This document shows, in pieces, positions 17,755 to 29,511 of a DNA stretch of 64,000 nucleotides; the first letter of the stretch is position 1; every line of letters begins with the position of its first letter. The notes under the pieces were generated by a model. That model searched no databases. It worked only from the letters and a program-made list of their open reading frames with translations, and was not told where the DNA came from. The stretch lies in contig NZ_NHSF01000070.1 in the NCBI RefSeq assembly GCF_016653295.1, positions 1 to 64,000 of the forward strand, written 5' to 3'. The DNA is from Halochromatium salexigens. GTDB lineage: Bacteria > Pseudomonadota > Gammaproteobacteria > Chromatiales > Chromatiaceae. The position numbers and the translations under genes are program-made.

Positions 17755-20700
17755 TTATTGCAATCCGACGGGCAGCTCGATTTCCAATGCGCGCAGGTCA
17801 GCACCGGCACGCCCGGCGAAGAGTCGCAGATCGTCGCTCACCATCGCCCAACAGCGCGGCCCGATCCGTTCCGGCGCGCCGCTGAAGTCGGTCTCGAAGC
17901 GCATCCGGCGTCCATCGAAGGTGATACGGATACCCAGCATGACCGCATTGGAATCGGCGTGGTCTTGGCGCTGGCTATCGGCACCCACCTGAACCTCCGT
18001 ATTCGGATCGCCATCGGCTGAGCGCGGATAGATCGCCACACTGATCTCGACAAGCTCGGTTGCCAGGCGCGGGGTATTGGTCTCGATGCGGGTCAGCGTG
18101 CAATCCGGATTGCGGCAGCGCTCGCGCAACGCGAACGAGAACTCACGATCGACAAACACGCCGATCGCGTGCTCGACCTCCTCGAGCTGGCGCTGACAAC
18201 GGCGCAGATGTTTCGGATAGGCATTGTCATCCCGTAATTGCTCGCGGATGACCTTGCGCAGCCGGTCGAATCGCTTCGGCAAGGTGCCGCTATGAAAGCC
18301 GCGACACATGAGCCTGCGCATGGTCTCGGCATGCGCGCCAACACTGGCCGGCTCGACCGCGATCGCGGGCGTCTGCTCGGCATCGGATGAGCCCAGCGGC
18401 TCGCGATGGTTGGCTTCATAGAGCTTCCAGTTCTCCTTCAGCTCCCAGACCAGGAAGCCAAATAAGCCGGGCAACAAAACGATCGTCAGCGTCACCAGCG
18501 GATAGGCGATTACCTTCGGCAAGACCGACTCGGTGACCTCGACGAAGGCCGTGGTAATGGCGGGCAGGAAAGGCAACAACAGCTTGTGGCCGATGGTTAC
18601 GATCGGGAAGTGCTTGACTGGATTGACCTGCGGCTCTACCAGCACCGTGACATAAAACTGGATCAGGGCCTCGGAGAGACGCCATAGCGGCGACAGTAGG
18701 GTCTTGACGGCAAGGCTGCTCCAGCGCTCGCTGAGATGGTGAGTCAACCCCTCGTCAACGCGGTGCAACACCTGCGAGAAACGGCGCGTTACCTCTTTGA
18801 AGAAGAACAGCAGCTGCTGGATCAGCCCGATAAACAGGGCCTGATTGATGCGTTGCAGGTAAGCAGCGATGCGCGTGCTCAGATTATCCAGGAAGCGACG
18901 CCCAGCCGGTGTATTACGCGCCAGGGTGCCAAGCGCGAAGGCCAGCCCAAATAACCACAGGCCAGGCTCAATGGGGACCTCGTCCACCAACACCGCTAAC
19001 GCGATAATTGGCACCAGCGGCAGGATGCCGATCAGCAGCGGCTGGATCAGGTTGCGCCCCAGCCCGCGCATTAGGCCGGTGCTCAATAAACCAGCAATGG
19101 GCCACCAGCGAATCAACTCACGCGGTCCATCCCACGCCAAGAAGCGCAGGACACGCCAGCCCCCGAAGGTGACAGCCTCTGCAAGATGGCGGCCGATTCC
19201 GGTGTAGGCGATGAGATTGATCAGGCTACCAATGAGGATGACGGAGGTTGGCTCGGTCAGATAAAAGCGCTTATCGATGAACGGGAATAGCGCCATCAGC
19301 AAATCCATGCTTTTAAGCACCAGATAGGCGCCGCCAAAGGGCAAAAATAGATAGCGCAGGAGATCGCGCCCGAGTGGGGTCCCGAACAGCGGCGCCCCCA
19401 ACTGCTGCAAGCCCTTGATGTAGATCTCACCGGGACGATAGACACCGGGCAAAGCCCGCTGAGCGGTGCGATCGAAGCGCCGCAGCCGGTCACCACGGAA
19501 GAATTCACCCCAGTTTGGGTCCGGCAAGCGCAGAATATTGCGAGCGACGATATCGCGGACATCAGTGAATTTGAGATGGCGCCGATGTTTGATCACATCG
19601 AGCAGTTCCAGCTTCATCTTGTGTGCGGCGACGATCTCGCGGTGATTGCGCGGAATAAAATCAGCCTCCCGCATCGCCTGCTCGAGACGCGGCGTCAGCT
19701 CGGTATCGAGCCGGTCGGTGATCGCGCGGTTCAATGTCCGCAACAGGGTCGAGAAGCGTTCTAGATCGGTGATTGGCCAGAACAGTTCTTCGAGCCGAGC
19801 GCGGCTGGTTTCGAGGGCTCGCAGGGCCTTGAGCATCGGCTGGAACGGTAATAGCTCGCGGATCTGAGTGCGGCCTAGGTGCAGCAGCCAAGGCCCGACA
19901 CGAAGCCGGTAATAATCGGTGGGGCCTTCACGCATCAACTGCTCGAGGCAGCCCAGGAGCCCTTGGGCCGCGGGCGAGCCATCACGCGCACGATCATCCT
20001 CCGCCAGGCGATGGATCAATGCCCGCAGCTCGGTACGGCTGTGCGTATCCACCGCCCAACGCTCGGCCAAGCCCTCTGCGAAACGAGTCTCGACCAATGT
20101 CTCGCGTCCTGCAACGACCCGCTCGAGCGCGACCGGCAAGGCCAGCGCATCAGGCATTAAGCGCCGTGCCAAGCGCCGTGCCGCCGCCAACCGTCGCAAT
20201 GCCAACGCAAGATAGCCACCACGCTGAGCGCGGATGGCCGCTGACACGGTCTGCTCGAACAAGGCGATATCGGCACGCAGGTCGGCCTCGCGCTGCAAAC
20301 GGTTGCCGGCGGCAGCCACCCGACTCCGGCGCCCAAGCAGCCGCCAGGGCAGCACTGGCGGCACCCAGCGCAAGACCCCAAGCAGCCGAGTCCACCAAAT
20401 GCCCAGTTGGTCGCCGAGGCGCTCGATCCAGTCTGGCTGCAGATCCAATCTTGAGCCATGCGCGAAGGCATCCAGCAGCCTTTGCTCGAGACATTCCTCT
20501 GTCAGGGATCCGGGCTCTGCCTGAGTGCCGCCCGGCTGCGCCCGCGCTCGGCCCTTGCTCGCCTGAGCGACATGCACAGGATGCGTCAACGCACTCGCGC
20601 GCGCTGTGCGCGCGAGCACTTCCACGAGGTCCGGATCGCTGCGCCCATAGGGAAGGGCTGTCGGCAACAAGGGCACATCGTCGCGCAAGCGTGCGCCACT

Positions 20701-21387
20701 GCCCGGGCGACTCTTAAGCAGCAGGCGCGGCAGTCGTTCATCGACCAAGGGACGCGGCAGATCGAGACCAGCCACCGACAGCCAACGATCGACTCGGGGC
20801 CAGACCTGAATAGCGGGAAAGAAGAACCCACGCGCGCCTGGTGCGAAGTAGCGCAGCCTGACCACAAACGCGACAAAACTGCGGCAGATGAGATCATCGT
20901 CCCACACTGGAAGGATCAGGCCATCATGGGCCAGCACCTCGCGCACCTCGGCGAAGGCATCATGACCAATCAACGCACGCAGCGAACCCGCATTGAGCCC
21001 TGCACCCTCTTCCTCGCAATCGCGCGCGTCTTGCCAGGTCCTTGCGACTTCAGCCTCGAACGAGCGCGCCCAGTAGTCGTAGCGCAGGCGCGTGAAGCTG
21101 CGTTGTTCCAAGCGTTGATTCGGTGGACTCGGGAGCAGGATGACATGCTCGGGCAACCGCAGCCCCTCGATCACCGACAGCGCTTCGGCGTTTTCGGTCT
21201 CGAGGCCGAGCAGAAAATCCGCTCGCGGCATCAAATAATAAGGTAGGTCGGGGATCGTGACCCCCACCAGACGCTCGCCCAGCTGGCCCTCGATCAGGCG
21301 CTCGATGGCACGTGCATGGAACAGAAACAGGCCCTCGGCCGGTTTCATGATCTGCTGGCGGAAAGCCTTGGCGGTAACGATGGACAT
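17755..21387 (-). CDS. 1210-residue multi-domain membrane protein of unknown function
   Basis: I do not recognise this family. Residues 1-690 are largely soluble, Arg/Leu-rich and helical, with no export signal. Between about 690 and 1030 there are roughly seven hydrophobic segments (for example [69 protein letters not shown], and [20 protein letters not shown]). The C-terminal 180 residues are again soluble, with a charged helical stretch followed by [10 protein letters not shown] and a strand-rich end. No ATPase, kinase or protease motif was found. It lies immediately upstream of lgt, which suggests an envelope role, by inference only. The reading frame is uninterrupted and has the same codon character as its neighbours. 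Confidence 0.8.
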   Translation of the reverse strand: MSIVTAKAFRQQIMKPAEGLFLFHARAIERLIEGQLGERLVGVTIPDLPYYLMPRADFLLGLETENAEALSVIEGLRLPEHVILLPSPPNQRLEQRSFTRLRYDYWARSFEAEVARTWQDARDCEEEGAGLNAGSLRALIGHDAFAEVREVLAHDGLILPVWDDDLICRSFVAFVVRLRYFAPGARGFFFPAIQVWPRVDRWLSVAGLDLPRPLVDERLPRLLLKSRPGSGARLRDDVPLLPTALPYGRSDPDLVEVLARTARASALTHPVHVAQASKGRARAQPGGTQAEPGSLTEECLEQRLLDAFAHGSRLDLQPDWIERLGDQLGIWWTRLLGVLRWVPPVLPWRLLGRRSRVAAAGNRLQREADLRADIALFEQTVSAAIRAQRGGYLALALRRLAAARRLARRLMPDALALPVALERVVAGRETLVETRFAEGLAERWAVDTHSRTELRALIHRLAEDDRARDGSPAAQGLLGCLEQLMREGPTDYYRLRVGPWLLHLGRTQIRELLPFQPMLKALRALETSRARLEELFWPITDLERFSTLLRTLNRAITDRLDTELTPRLEQAMREADFIPRNHREIVAAHKMKLELLDVIKHRRHLKFTDVRDIVARNILRLPDPNWGEFFRGDRLRRFDRTAQRALPGVYRPGEIYIKGLQQLGAPLFGTPLGRDLLRYLFLPFGGAYLVLKSMDLLMALFPFIDKRFYLTEPTSVILIGSLINLIAYTGIGRHLAEAVTFGGWRVLRFLAWDGPRELIRWWPIAGLLSTGLMRGLGRNLIQPLLIGILPLVPIIALAVLVDEVPIEPGLWLFGLAFALGTLARNTPAGRRFLDNLSTRIAAYLQRINQALFIGLIQQLLFFFKEVTRRFSQVLHRVDEGLTHHLSERWSSLAVKTLLSPLWRLSEALIQFYVTVLVEPQVNPVKHFPIVTIGHKLLLPFLPAITTAFVEVTESVLPKVIAYPLVTLTIVLLPGLFGFLVWELKENWKLYEANHREPLGSSDAEQTPAIAVEPASVGAHAETMRRLMCRGFHSGTLPKRFDRLRKVIREQLRDDNAYPKHLRRCQRQLEEVEHAIGVFVDREFSFALRERCRNPDCTLTRIETNTPRLATELVEISVAIYPRSADGDPNTEVQVGADSQRQDHADSNAVMLGIRITFDGRRMRFETDFSGAPERIGPRCWAMVSDDLRLFAGRAGADLRALEIELPVGLQ

Positions 21388-21601
21388 GCTGGACTGGCTG
21401 GCGGCGACAGCGAGCGCTCATCTGGCGAGCAATCCCGGCGGCTTGCCCAACGCTCATAGTTAGATCATCGAGAAGGTGAGGACAGACTCAGCGAATGGGA
21501 CAGCCGCAGGTTTTGCGCAACTCTAACCGATTACCTCGCCTGATGGCGGGCTTTTACCACAGCAATGGGACTCGGCCGAGACTTCACGACCTTGCATGCC
21601 A

Positions 21602-21660
21602 AGCACGACCGGTTTCCTCACCCGGCCGTGCTCGTTAGGGCTCATGAGGGATCATGAGCC
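21602..21660 (-). terminator. two hairpins downstream of the porin gene
   Basis: AGCACGACCGG (21602-21612) pairs with CCGGCCGTGCT (21622-21632) with one mismatch. GGCTCATG (21639-21646) pairs perfectly with CATGAGCC (21653-21660). Both lie 9-67 nt beyond the porin stop on the minus strand and probably end its transcript. Neither has a clear T-run. Confidence 0.5.
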
Positions 21661-21668
21661 GCGGGGGA

Positions 21669-23087
21669 TCAGAAGCTGTAGGTCGCGATCAGACGCCAAT
21701 GGCTCATGGTGGCGTCAGCCTTGTTGCCCGTGCGTGGATTGACGAACCCATCGTATTCGCTGGTCCGGTTGACATAGAAGGTCTTGAGCGCCAGTCCTTT
21801 GATCTGCTTCGGCTTGTAGACTAGCGCCAGATCGATCTCTTCGGCGTCCTTGGTCGGCGTCGCCGCTGGTGTCACATTGAGCACTCCGCCGGTGGTCTCG
21901 GACTGGCCGTAGTCGAAATAGGCCGCCATGAAGCGCAGACCCGGCATGATCTGGTAGCTCGCGCGCAGTCCCCAGGCGTTGACATCCTTGCGGTAGGCAT
22001 TGCGCGAGAAGATGGAGCTGGTAAACGCGGGATCGCCGCCAAAGGCGTTTAAGAAGGCGGTATCGCCATTGGATTGGTTCCACATCACATGGGCGGTCCA
22101 GCGCTTCTTGGGCCCGATCACTCCCGCTTTGAGTCCGAACAGGTTGTAGTCGAGATCCCCGTCACCGAAGTTGGCCCGAATGGCCGGGCCACCCTGGATC
22201 CCCTGGGTGCCATCGCCAACATCGTCTTGACGCAGATATTGCGCGCCGAGGTCGAGCTTCATGCCCTGCAGCGGAATCTTCGCGTCGACCTCGGCATAGA
22301 CGTTATTGGCGATGTCCTGAACATGGTAGTTCCAGAGCGACAGCGTGGTATGCGGCAGCCCCGCATAGCGCAAGCTCGCAACGGTCATGCCGGAGATGTC
22401 GTCGGCCCTCGGCCCCAGCGCGATCTGCCCCAGGTTGAAGAACCTGGCTTGACCCAATCCGGCTTGATTCGGCGCCTGCGCAACACCTGCGGTCCCGGTG
22501 GCCTCGCCGATGAAGCCCCAGTCGGTCATCGCGCGGGTTCCAAGGGACATCTGCGTCACCTGCCCGAGCGAGATATCCAGCCCCTCGATCGGCTTGGCGC
22601 CGACCCGCAGCACCGTGTACGCATTCGGCACCAGGTTATAGGTGTTCTTGGTCAACGGTGTCTCGAGCTGGCCGCGCCCCGCGAAGGCATAGAGTTGCTT
22701 GCTGGCGAAGGTCAGATTGATGTTGGTGAGCTGGCCTTTCTGGGCGCCGGTGTCATTCAGGAACAGGCCGCGCGCGGTGCGTTCCTTGCCGGCCTTTGGA
22801 TCGAAGTCGGTACTGTTGAAGATGTCGCCATTGAGGGAGGCCGCCGCGTTGAAGCGAAAGCCGTTCCACGCCGGACTCTTGTAACCGGCCGTCACCGCGT
22901 AGCCATGACCACTGCTCGGGTCCCATCCGTTGTCTCTTGCCGACAGGATGCTGATGGCTCGGATCCGCCCCTTGAGTTCGCCGTAATCATGGTCCTGGAA
23001 CTTGAGTTCATAGGCGCCGGCGCCTGCACCGCCTAGGCCCATGGATAGGCCGACGGTTGCAATCCCGATCTGTCTTCGCATCATCAT
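21669..23087 (-). CDS. outer-membrane porin (OprD-like beta-barrel)
   Basis: A 472-residue protein with a signal peptide (MMMRRQIGIATVGLSMGLGG, cleavage near residue 25) and alternating amphipathic strands throughout, ending WRLIATYSF; the terminal Phe is the outer-membrane assembly signal. Features such as AEVDAKIPLQGMKLDLGAQY and AVSL-type strand repeats fit an OprD-like porin, which usually passes small substrates. GAGGAG lies about 7 nt before the first of three adjacent ATGs (23087). It is divergent from znuA, and the shared intergenic region suggests zinc-dependent control, which is inference. Confidence 0.8.
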   Translation of the reverse strand: MMMRRQIGIATVGLSMGLGGAGAGAYELKFQDHDYGELKGRIRAISILSARDNGWDPSSGHGYAVTAGYKSPAWNGFRFNAAASLNGDIFNSTDFDPKAGKERTARGLFLNDTGAQKGQLTNINLTFASKQLYAFAGRGQLETPLTKNTYNLVPNAYTVLRVGAKPIEGLDISLGQVTQMSLGTRAMTDWGFIGEATGTAGVAQAPNQAGLGQARFFNLGQIALGPRADDISGMTVASLRYAGLPHTTLSLWNYHVQDIANNVYAEVDAKIPLQGMKLDLGAQYLRQDDVGDGTQGIQGGPAIRANFGDGDLDYNLFGLKAGVIGPKKRWTAHVMWNQSNGDTAFLNAFGGDPAFTSSIFSRNAYRKDVNAWGLRASYQIMPGLRFMAAYFDYGQSETTGGVLNVTPAATPTKDAEEIDLALVYKPKQIKGLALKTFYVNRTSEYDGFVNPRTGNKADATMSHWRLIATYSF

Positions 23088-23162
23088 CACCCTTCTCCTC
23101 GTCTCGTCTGGTTGGTGGTCGCCATCTTTGTTTCTTGTTGGCAACAAAAATACTACAGTTCT

Positions 23163-23176
23163 GCAACATATGTGGC
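23163..23176. promoter_or_regulatory. near-palindrome, possible Zur operator on the porin side
   Basis: GCAACATATGTGGC is one base from the perfect palindrome GCAACATATGTTGC. It lies 76 bp upstream of the porin start in the porin-znuA intergenic region. The half-site GCAACAT recurs, inverted, at 23346-23352 beside znuA. A zur gene ends the adjacent operon, which makes Zur the natural candidate regulator. Confidence 0.4.
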
Positions 23177-23303
23177 GCAAAATGGCGCCCGCGCTGCCAT
23201 TCCGCCCACTACAGAATGATTGATTGACAGATATCAAAATCACCAGCCCGCAATCATCCACGCACAGCCTTCACGCCCACTCACACGAACGCCACACCAA
23301 GAT

Positions 23304-23326
23304 GCATCGCGCTTCTAGCGCGATGC
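23304..23326. promoter_or_regulatory. perfect 9-bp inverted repeat upstream of znuA
   Basis: GCATCGCGC (23304-23312), loop TTCTA, then GCGCGATGC (23318-23326). It is a perfect inverted repeat placed about 15 bp upstream of a TATAAT sequence and about 65 bp before the znuA start. It could be an operator or a hairpin in a porin-side leader. There is no T-run, so a terminator is less likely. Confidence 0.45.
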
Positions 23327-23338
23327 CCGCAGCAGAGT

Positions 23339-23352
23339 GTTATAATGTTGCG
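23339..23352 (+). promoter_or_regulatory. znuA -10 element overlapping a candidate Zur site
   Basis: TGTTATAATGTTGC contains a perfect TATAAT (-10) and, in its left part, the TGTTATAAT half of the published gammaproteobacterial Zur box. Its right part, ATGTTGC, is the inverse of the half-site at 23163. Its distance to the GTG at 23392 is suitable for a promoter. A convincing -35 is not visible. Confidence 0.45.
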
Positions 23353-23391
23353 AAAATCATCGTGGTGCCGCTTGATACCGAGGTTCCAGCC

Positions 23392-24315
23392 GTGCGCAGA
23401 CTCAGGTTGCTATTCGTTCTTTCGCTCTTGTGTGCTGGCATGCCATCGCTCGCCGATGACGGGGCGCCCGCGCTCAAGGTCTTCGCCAGCGTGTTGCCGG
23501 TCCAAACCTTCGTCGATGCCGTCGGGGGCGAGCGTGTCGACACCGAGGTCATGGTGCGACCAGGACAAAGCCCGGCCACCTATGACCCGAGCCCGAAACA
23601 GGTCGCAGCGCTCGCCGAGGCCGATCTCTATGTGCGCGTCGGTGTGCCCTTCGAGAACGCCTGGATGAAACGCATCCAGGCCGCGAATCCGGGCATGCCG
23701 ATCCTCGATCTGCGTGACGGGCTGCCATTGCGGACCCTCAAGGCGCACGATCATGGCCACGACCATGCTCACGATCAGGCGCACCCCGATCAGGACGCCG
23801 AGGCCATGGACCCGCACATCTGGACCAGCCCGCCACTGGTGCGCGCGATGGCCACCGCCCTGCGCGAGCGCCTGAGCGCACTCGACCCCGAGGGCGCGGC
23901 ACTCTACGCACGCAATCAGCAGCGCTTCGATGCCGAGCTTCAGGCCTTGCATGAAGCGCTCGAGGCCCGCTTGGCTGAACTCGACCAGCGCGCCTTTCTG
24001 GTCTATCACCCGGCCTGGGGCTATTTTGCCGACACCTACGACCTCGAGCAGATCCCGATCGAGCGCGCCGGCAAGGAACCCGGGCCGCGCCGGCTCTCGG
24101 CATTGATCGACCAAGCGCAGGCCACCGGCGCCCGGGCCATCTTCGTGCAGCCGGAGTTCGATCAACGCGCCGCCCAACAGATCGCCCGCAGCATCGGCGG
24201 GCGGGTCGAGTCGGCGACCCCGCTGGCTGGGGATTACGCCGCCAATCTGCGCCGCTTCGCGCGCATCCTGGTCGAGGCTGATCCGACGTCCAACCGGTCG
24301 ACAGACGACGAATGA
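23392..24315 (+). CDS. znuA: zinc ABC transporter substrate-binding protein
   Basis: A periplasmic metal-binding protein of cluster A-I that delivers Zn2+ to ZnuBC. The start is taken as the GTG at 23392, with GAGG about 9 nt upstream, which puts a signal peptide (RRLRLLFVLSLLCAGMPSLA) at the N-terminus; earlier in-frame ATGs give an implausible leader. The histidine-rich loop HDHGHDHAHDQAHPDQD near residue 120 is characteristic of ZnuA. Metal-ligand regions PSPKQ, DPHIW and VYHPAWGYFA are present. The stop overlaps the znuC ATG by 4 bp. Probably repressed by Zur when zinc is sufficient. Confidence 0.93.
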   Translation: MRRLRLLFVLSLLCAGMPSLADDGAPALKVFASVLPVQTFVDAVGGERVDTEVMVRPGQSPATYDPSPKQVAALAEADLYVRVGVPFENAWMKRIQAANPGMPILDLRDGLPLRTLKAHDHGHDHAHDQAHPDQDAEAMDPHIWTSPPLVRAMATALRERLSALDPEGAALYARNQQRFDAELQALHEALEARLAELDQRAFLVYHPAWGYFADTYDLEQIPIERAGKEPGPRRLSALIDQAQATGARAIFVQPEFDQRAAQQIARSIGGRVESATPLAGDYAANLRRFARILVEADPTSNRSTDDE

Positions 24316-25088
24316 AGCCCAGCTCCGCCGCCATCGAGACTCAGCAGGTCGGTTTCGCCTACGGCGATGTGCCGGTGCTGGAAGATGTCAGTGTGCGGGT
24401 CGAGGCCGGTGAATTCCTCGGCCTCGTCGGCCCCAATGCCGGTGGCAAGAGCACGCTGTTGAAGCTCATCCTCGGCCTGCTCAGCCCCCAGCAAGGCCAG
24501 ATCCAGGTCCTCGGTCGCACGCCGAAACAGGCCAGACGCCACCTCGGTTACGTGCCGCAATACCCGGCCTTCCCGCGCGAGTTTCCGATCCAGGTGCTGG
24601 ATGTGGTGCTCATGGGCCGGCTCGGGCTCGCTGCCACACCCTGGCACAGGGTGGGCGGCTGGCGCCGTGCCGACCGGGAGATCGCGCGACGCACATTGGC
24701 CGATGTCGAGGCCGGCGATCTCGCGGCCGCACCCATCGGCGCGCTGTCGGGGGGGCAGTTGCAGCGCGTACTGCTCGCGCGCGCGCTGGTCGGCGAGCCC
24801 GAGATCCTGATCCTCGATGAGCCGACGGCGAATATCGATCAGCGCCTGGAAGGCGAGATCTTCGAGCTGCTGAGCCAGTTGAACGACCATCTGACCATCG
24901 TCGTGGTCTCGCACGATATCGGTTTCATCTCGAGCTATGTCAGTCGGGTGGCCTGCCTGAATCGCACCCTGATCTGTCATCGCACCGAGGCCATCGATGG
25001 GGATGTCATCAATGACCTCTATGGCGAGCGGGTGCGCCTGATCAACCATGCACACGGGGGCAACCAGGGGCACGCCGAGCATGGCTGA
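24312..25088 (+). CDS. znuC: zinc ABC transporter ATP-binding protein
   Basis: A 258-residue ABC ATPase. Walker A GPNAGGKST is near residue 40, the Q-loop is in YVPQYP, the signature LSGGQLQR is near 145, Walker B LILDEPTA near 170, and the H-loop is in VVSHDIGFIS. It powers zinc import through ZnuB. The start overlaps znuA by 4 bp and the end overlaps znuB by 8 bp, so the three genes are translationally coupled. Confidence 0.95.
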   Translation: MKPSSAAIETQQVGFAYGDVPVLEDVSVRVEAGEFLGLVGPNAGGKSTLLKLILGLLSPQQGQIQVLGRTPKQARRHLGYVPQYPAFPREFPIQVLDVVLMGRLGLAATPWHRVGGWRRADREIARRTLADVEAGDLAAAPIGALSGGQLQRVLLARALVGEPEILILDEPTANIDQRLEGEIFELLSQLNDHLTIVVVSHDIGFISSYVSRVACLNRTLICHRTEAIDGDVINDLYGERVRLINHAHGGNQGHAEHG

Positions 25089-25938
25089 ATTCTTCAATGC
25101 ATTGGTCCAACACGGCTTTCTGCAGCAGGCCCTGGTCGCCGGGCTGCTCGCCAGCATCGGCTGTGGTCTGATCGGCCCCTTCGTCGTCGTCAAACGCATC
25201 ACCTTCCTAGCCGGCGGCATTGCCCACTCGGTGCTCGCCGGCATGGGGGCGGCCCTGTTCTACGGCTACGACCCGCTCAGTGGCGCCCTGGCCGCCGCCG
25301 TGGTCGCGGCCTTGTTGATCGGCTGGGTCAGGCTGCGCTGGCGCACCGGAGAGGACACCGCCATCGGTGCGCTCTGGGCCATCGGCATGGCGGTCGGCAT
25401 CCTCTTCGTCTCGCAAACACCCGGCTATGCCACCGACTTGATGAGTTTTCTGTTCGGCAACATCCTCTTGGTTCCGACCCGCGAACTCGGCTTCATGGCC
25501 ATGCTCGACCTGGTGCTGCTGGTGACCGTCGCGCTGTTCTATCGGCACTTCGTCGCCATTGCCTTCGACGACGAGTTCGCGCGCTTGCGCGGCGTGCCCG
25601 TCGATTTCTTCTATTTGCTGCTGCTGGTGCTGGTGGCGGTCACGGTGGTGTTGATGATCCAGGTCGTTGGCCTGATCCTGGTCATCGCGCTGCTGACCCT
25701 GCCGGCGGCGGTCGCTGGTCAATGGACCAGAACCCTGGCCGGCATGATGATCGGCGCGACGCTGATCGGCGCCCTACTCACCAGCGGCGGGCTGGCCCTG
25801 TCCTACGCACCGGATCTGCCCACCGGGCCCACCATCATCCTACTGGCGGGCGCGCTCTATCTGGTCTCCGCCATGACCGCCAGCGTCCGCGCCAAGCGCC
25901 GCGCGCGCAGAGCACTCCGAGCAACCACGACCCCCTAA
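25081..25938 (+). CDS. znuB: zinc ABC transporter permease
   Basis: A 285-residue ABC-3 family permease with about eight membrane segments (for example QALVAGLLASIGCGLIGPFV, FVVVKRITFLAGGIAHSVLA, VTVVLMIQVVGLILVIALLT). The ATG at 25081 lies within the 3' end of znuC. An upstream in-frame ATG at 25048 would deepen the overlap and has no support. The stop TAA overlaps the zur ATG (TAATG). Confidence 0.95.
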   Translation: MAEFFNALVQHGFLQQALVAGLLASIGCGLIGPFVVVKRITFLAGGIAHSVLAGMGAALFYGYDPLSGALAAAVVAALLIGWVRLRWRTGEDTAIGALWAIGMAVGILFVSQTPGYATDLMSFLFGNILLVPTRELGFMAMLDLVLLVTVALFYRHFVAIAFDDEFARLRGVPVDFFYLLLLVLVAVTVVLMIQVVGLILVIALLTLPAAVAGQWTRTLAGMMIGATLIGALLTSGGLALSYAPDLPTGPTIILLAGALYLVSAMTASVRAKRRARRALRATTTP

Positions 25939-26393
25939 TGGACGAAGACACCCTGCATCAGGCCCTGAGCACGGCCGAACGGCTGTGCGCACAACGCGGC
26001 GTGCGCTTCACCGCGCAACGTCGCCGAGTCCTGGAACTCGTCTGTCGCGCCGAACGTCCCATCGGCGCCTACGAGATCCTCGACCAGTTGCGCGAGGGCT
26101 CCACGGCGGCACCGCCGACGGTCTACCGCGCGCTCGATTTCCTCCTCGAGCAAGGATTGGTGCACAAGCTGGAAACCCTGCATGCGTTCATCGGCTGCAC
26201 CCATCCCGAGCACCCGCACGCGAGCCAGTTCCTGATCTGCGCCGATTGCGGGCGCGTCAATGAACTCGAGAGCGAGGCCATTGCCGGGGAGCTGCGCGCC
26301 CTGGAGCAAGAGACGGGGTTTCGTCCCGAGCGCCCGGTGATCGAAGTCCTCGGCACCTGTGCGCATTGCACCCATAAGCCCCGTAAGACCTAA
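25938..26393 (+). CDS. zur: zinc uptake regulator Zur (Fur family)
   Basis: A 151-residue Fur-family repressor. The winged-helix region RGVRFTAQRRRVLELVCRAE and PTVYRALDFLLEQGLVHKLE precede the dimerisation domain with the structural zinc cysteines CADC (about residue 100) and CAHC (C-terminus) and the His-rich CTHPEHPHASQF. Its position at the end of znuABC, with a 1-bp start/stop overlap, is the main reason to call it Zur rather than Fur. It is expected to repress its own operon and perhaps the divergent porin. Confidence 0.93.
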   Translation: MDEDTLHQALSTAERLCAQRGVRFTAQRRRVLELVCRAERPIGAYEILDQLREGSTAAPPTVYRALDFLLEQGLVHKLETLHAFIGCTHPEHPHASQFLICADCGRVNELESEAIAGELRALEQETGFRPERPVIEVLGTCAHCTHKPRKT

Positions 26394-26416
26394 GGATCAG
26401 CCGATCCCGTTGAGCC

Positions 26417-27076
26417 ATGACCCCATTTCACAGCGCCGCATCCCTTTGCATCCTCCCACTCGACGCTAACACTGCATCAGCACCCGAAGCGGACGGACGG
26501 ACTCCAGGCCCTCGGCGGCTGTGTCGGGTCCGCCAGGCCGGAGCGATGCTCGGGCTTTTGGCACTGCTGCTCGCAGGCTGCGGGGGCGCGCCGGACGACG
26601 GCAAGGGTCTCGCCGAGGAGGAGCTTGAACTCTCCTGGGATGACCTGATCCCCGCCGATTGGCAGCCGGAGACGCTGATGGAGGAGTACGACGCCGAGAG
26701 CCTCAGCGACGATGATCCGCGCGCCCTGGAATTGATGGACAAGCTCAGGGCGCTTTGGGCCGAGGCACCGGTGGTCGCGGCGCTCGATGGCCGACAGGTG
26801 CGTCTGCCCGGCTTCGTGGTGCCGCTGGAAATGGATGCGACCCGCATCCGGGAGTTCCTGCTGGTGCCCTACTTCGGCGCCTGCATCCATGTCCCGCCAC
26901 CCCCGGCGAATCAGACCATCCTGGTCACCACACCGGATGATCAGCCCTATCCCGGCGGCCTCTTCGATACCGTCTGGGTCGAGGGCCATCTGCGCGTCGA
27001 GCCCTTCAGCGACGAACTCGGCGATGCCGGCTACCAGATCGAAGAGGCCAAGGTCAGCCTCTACGAGGAGCGTTGA
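26417..27076 (+). CDS. DUF3299 lipoprotein
   Basis: Residues about 43-60 contain LGLLALLLAGCG, a lipobox with the lipidated Cys. The rest matches DUF3299: SWDDLIPADWQPE, RQVRLPGFVVPLE, FLLVPYFGACIHVPPPPANQ and GLFDTVWVEGHL. The GACIHVPPPPANQ core is highly conserved, including one Cys and one His. Members often accompany metal transporters, and the adjacency to znuABC-zur fits that. Function is unknown; proposed roles concern metal handling in the periplasm. The start is uncertain: the ATG at 26417 gives a long N-region and lacks a ribosome-binding site. Confidence 0.8.
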   Translation: MTPFHSAASLCILPLDANTASAPEADGRTPGPRRLCRVRQAGAMLGLLALLLAGCGGAPDDGKGLAEEELELSWDDLIPADWQPETLMEEYDAESLSDDDPRALELMDKLRALWAEAPVVAALDGRQVRLPGFVVPLEMDATRIREFLLVPYFGACIHVPPPPANQTILVTTPDDQPYPGGLFDTVWVEGHLRVEPFSDELGDAGYQIEEAKVSLYEER

Positions 27077-27093
27077 TCAGCCCAACGGGCTGA
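27077..27093 (+). terminator. hairpin between DUF3299 gene and nudB
   Basis: TCAGCCC, loop AAC, GGGCTGA form a perfect 7-bp stem that starts one base after the TGA. It is followed by GCGCATTTGT on the plus strand. It lies between two convergent genes and may serve both. Confidence 0.55.
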
Positions 27094-27120
27094 GCGCATT
27101 TGTCCCTATCAGCGGCCTGT

Positions 27121-27583
27121 CTAAGCGGGCTCGAAGTGCAAGGGCGCTTGCTGGCAGAGCCGCGCGAGCAGCCGCATCGCCTCACGATTCGTCCAGGAGC
27201 CGGCGCGTTCGATGGCTTTCTCGAACGGCAGCCAGAGCACCTCGCTGTGCTCGGCCGGGTCGATGCGGATATGTCGCCGATAGGGAAGCCGCAGCGCGAA
27301 CCAATGCTCGCGATTGAAGCAGATGCCCTGCGCGTAGCGTTTGCGCCACGGGTTGATGATCGGGAACAGGCGCGATTGGTGCAGATCGATCAGCCCGGAG
27401 GCGCCGAGCAGCCCGGTCTCCTCCTTAAGCTCGCGCAGTGCGGCACTGCGCGGGGATTCACCCGGCAGCAGGCTGCCGGTGACCGATTGCCAGAACCCGC
27501 TCGGCCTGACGCGATTGAGCAGCATGAACTCGCCGGCGGTGTTGAACACCACCACCAGCACCGAGATCGGGCGCTTGAGCGGC

Positions 27584-27591
<8 letters not shown>
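27121..27591 (-). CDS. nudB: dihydroneopterin triphosphate diphosphatase
   Basis: A 156-residue NUDIX protein that removes pyrophosphate from dihydroneopterin triphosphate in folate synthesis. The NUDIX box is [20 protein letters not shown] followed by [12 protein letters not shown] and the C-terminal WTNREA are NudB-like. The start is a GTG at 27591 that overlaps the aspS 3' end by 8 bp. The fmdB-aspS-nudB order is common in gammaproteobacteria and supports the assignment. Confidence 0.9.
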
Positions 27592-29362
<1,771 letters not shown>

Positions 29363-29511
29363 GCCGTTCGATCCCCGTTAGACTGATCACCGGCAACGGT
29401 CTCTAGCCGGTGGAAAACAGGCGGCGAGCGCCGCCCGAAAAAACACGTCAAGATAACGGTCGGCCGGGCGCTGCGCAACCAGCGACTCGCGCGAGCGGGC
29501 GGTGCAACACC

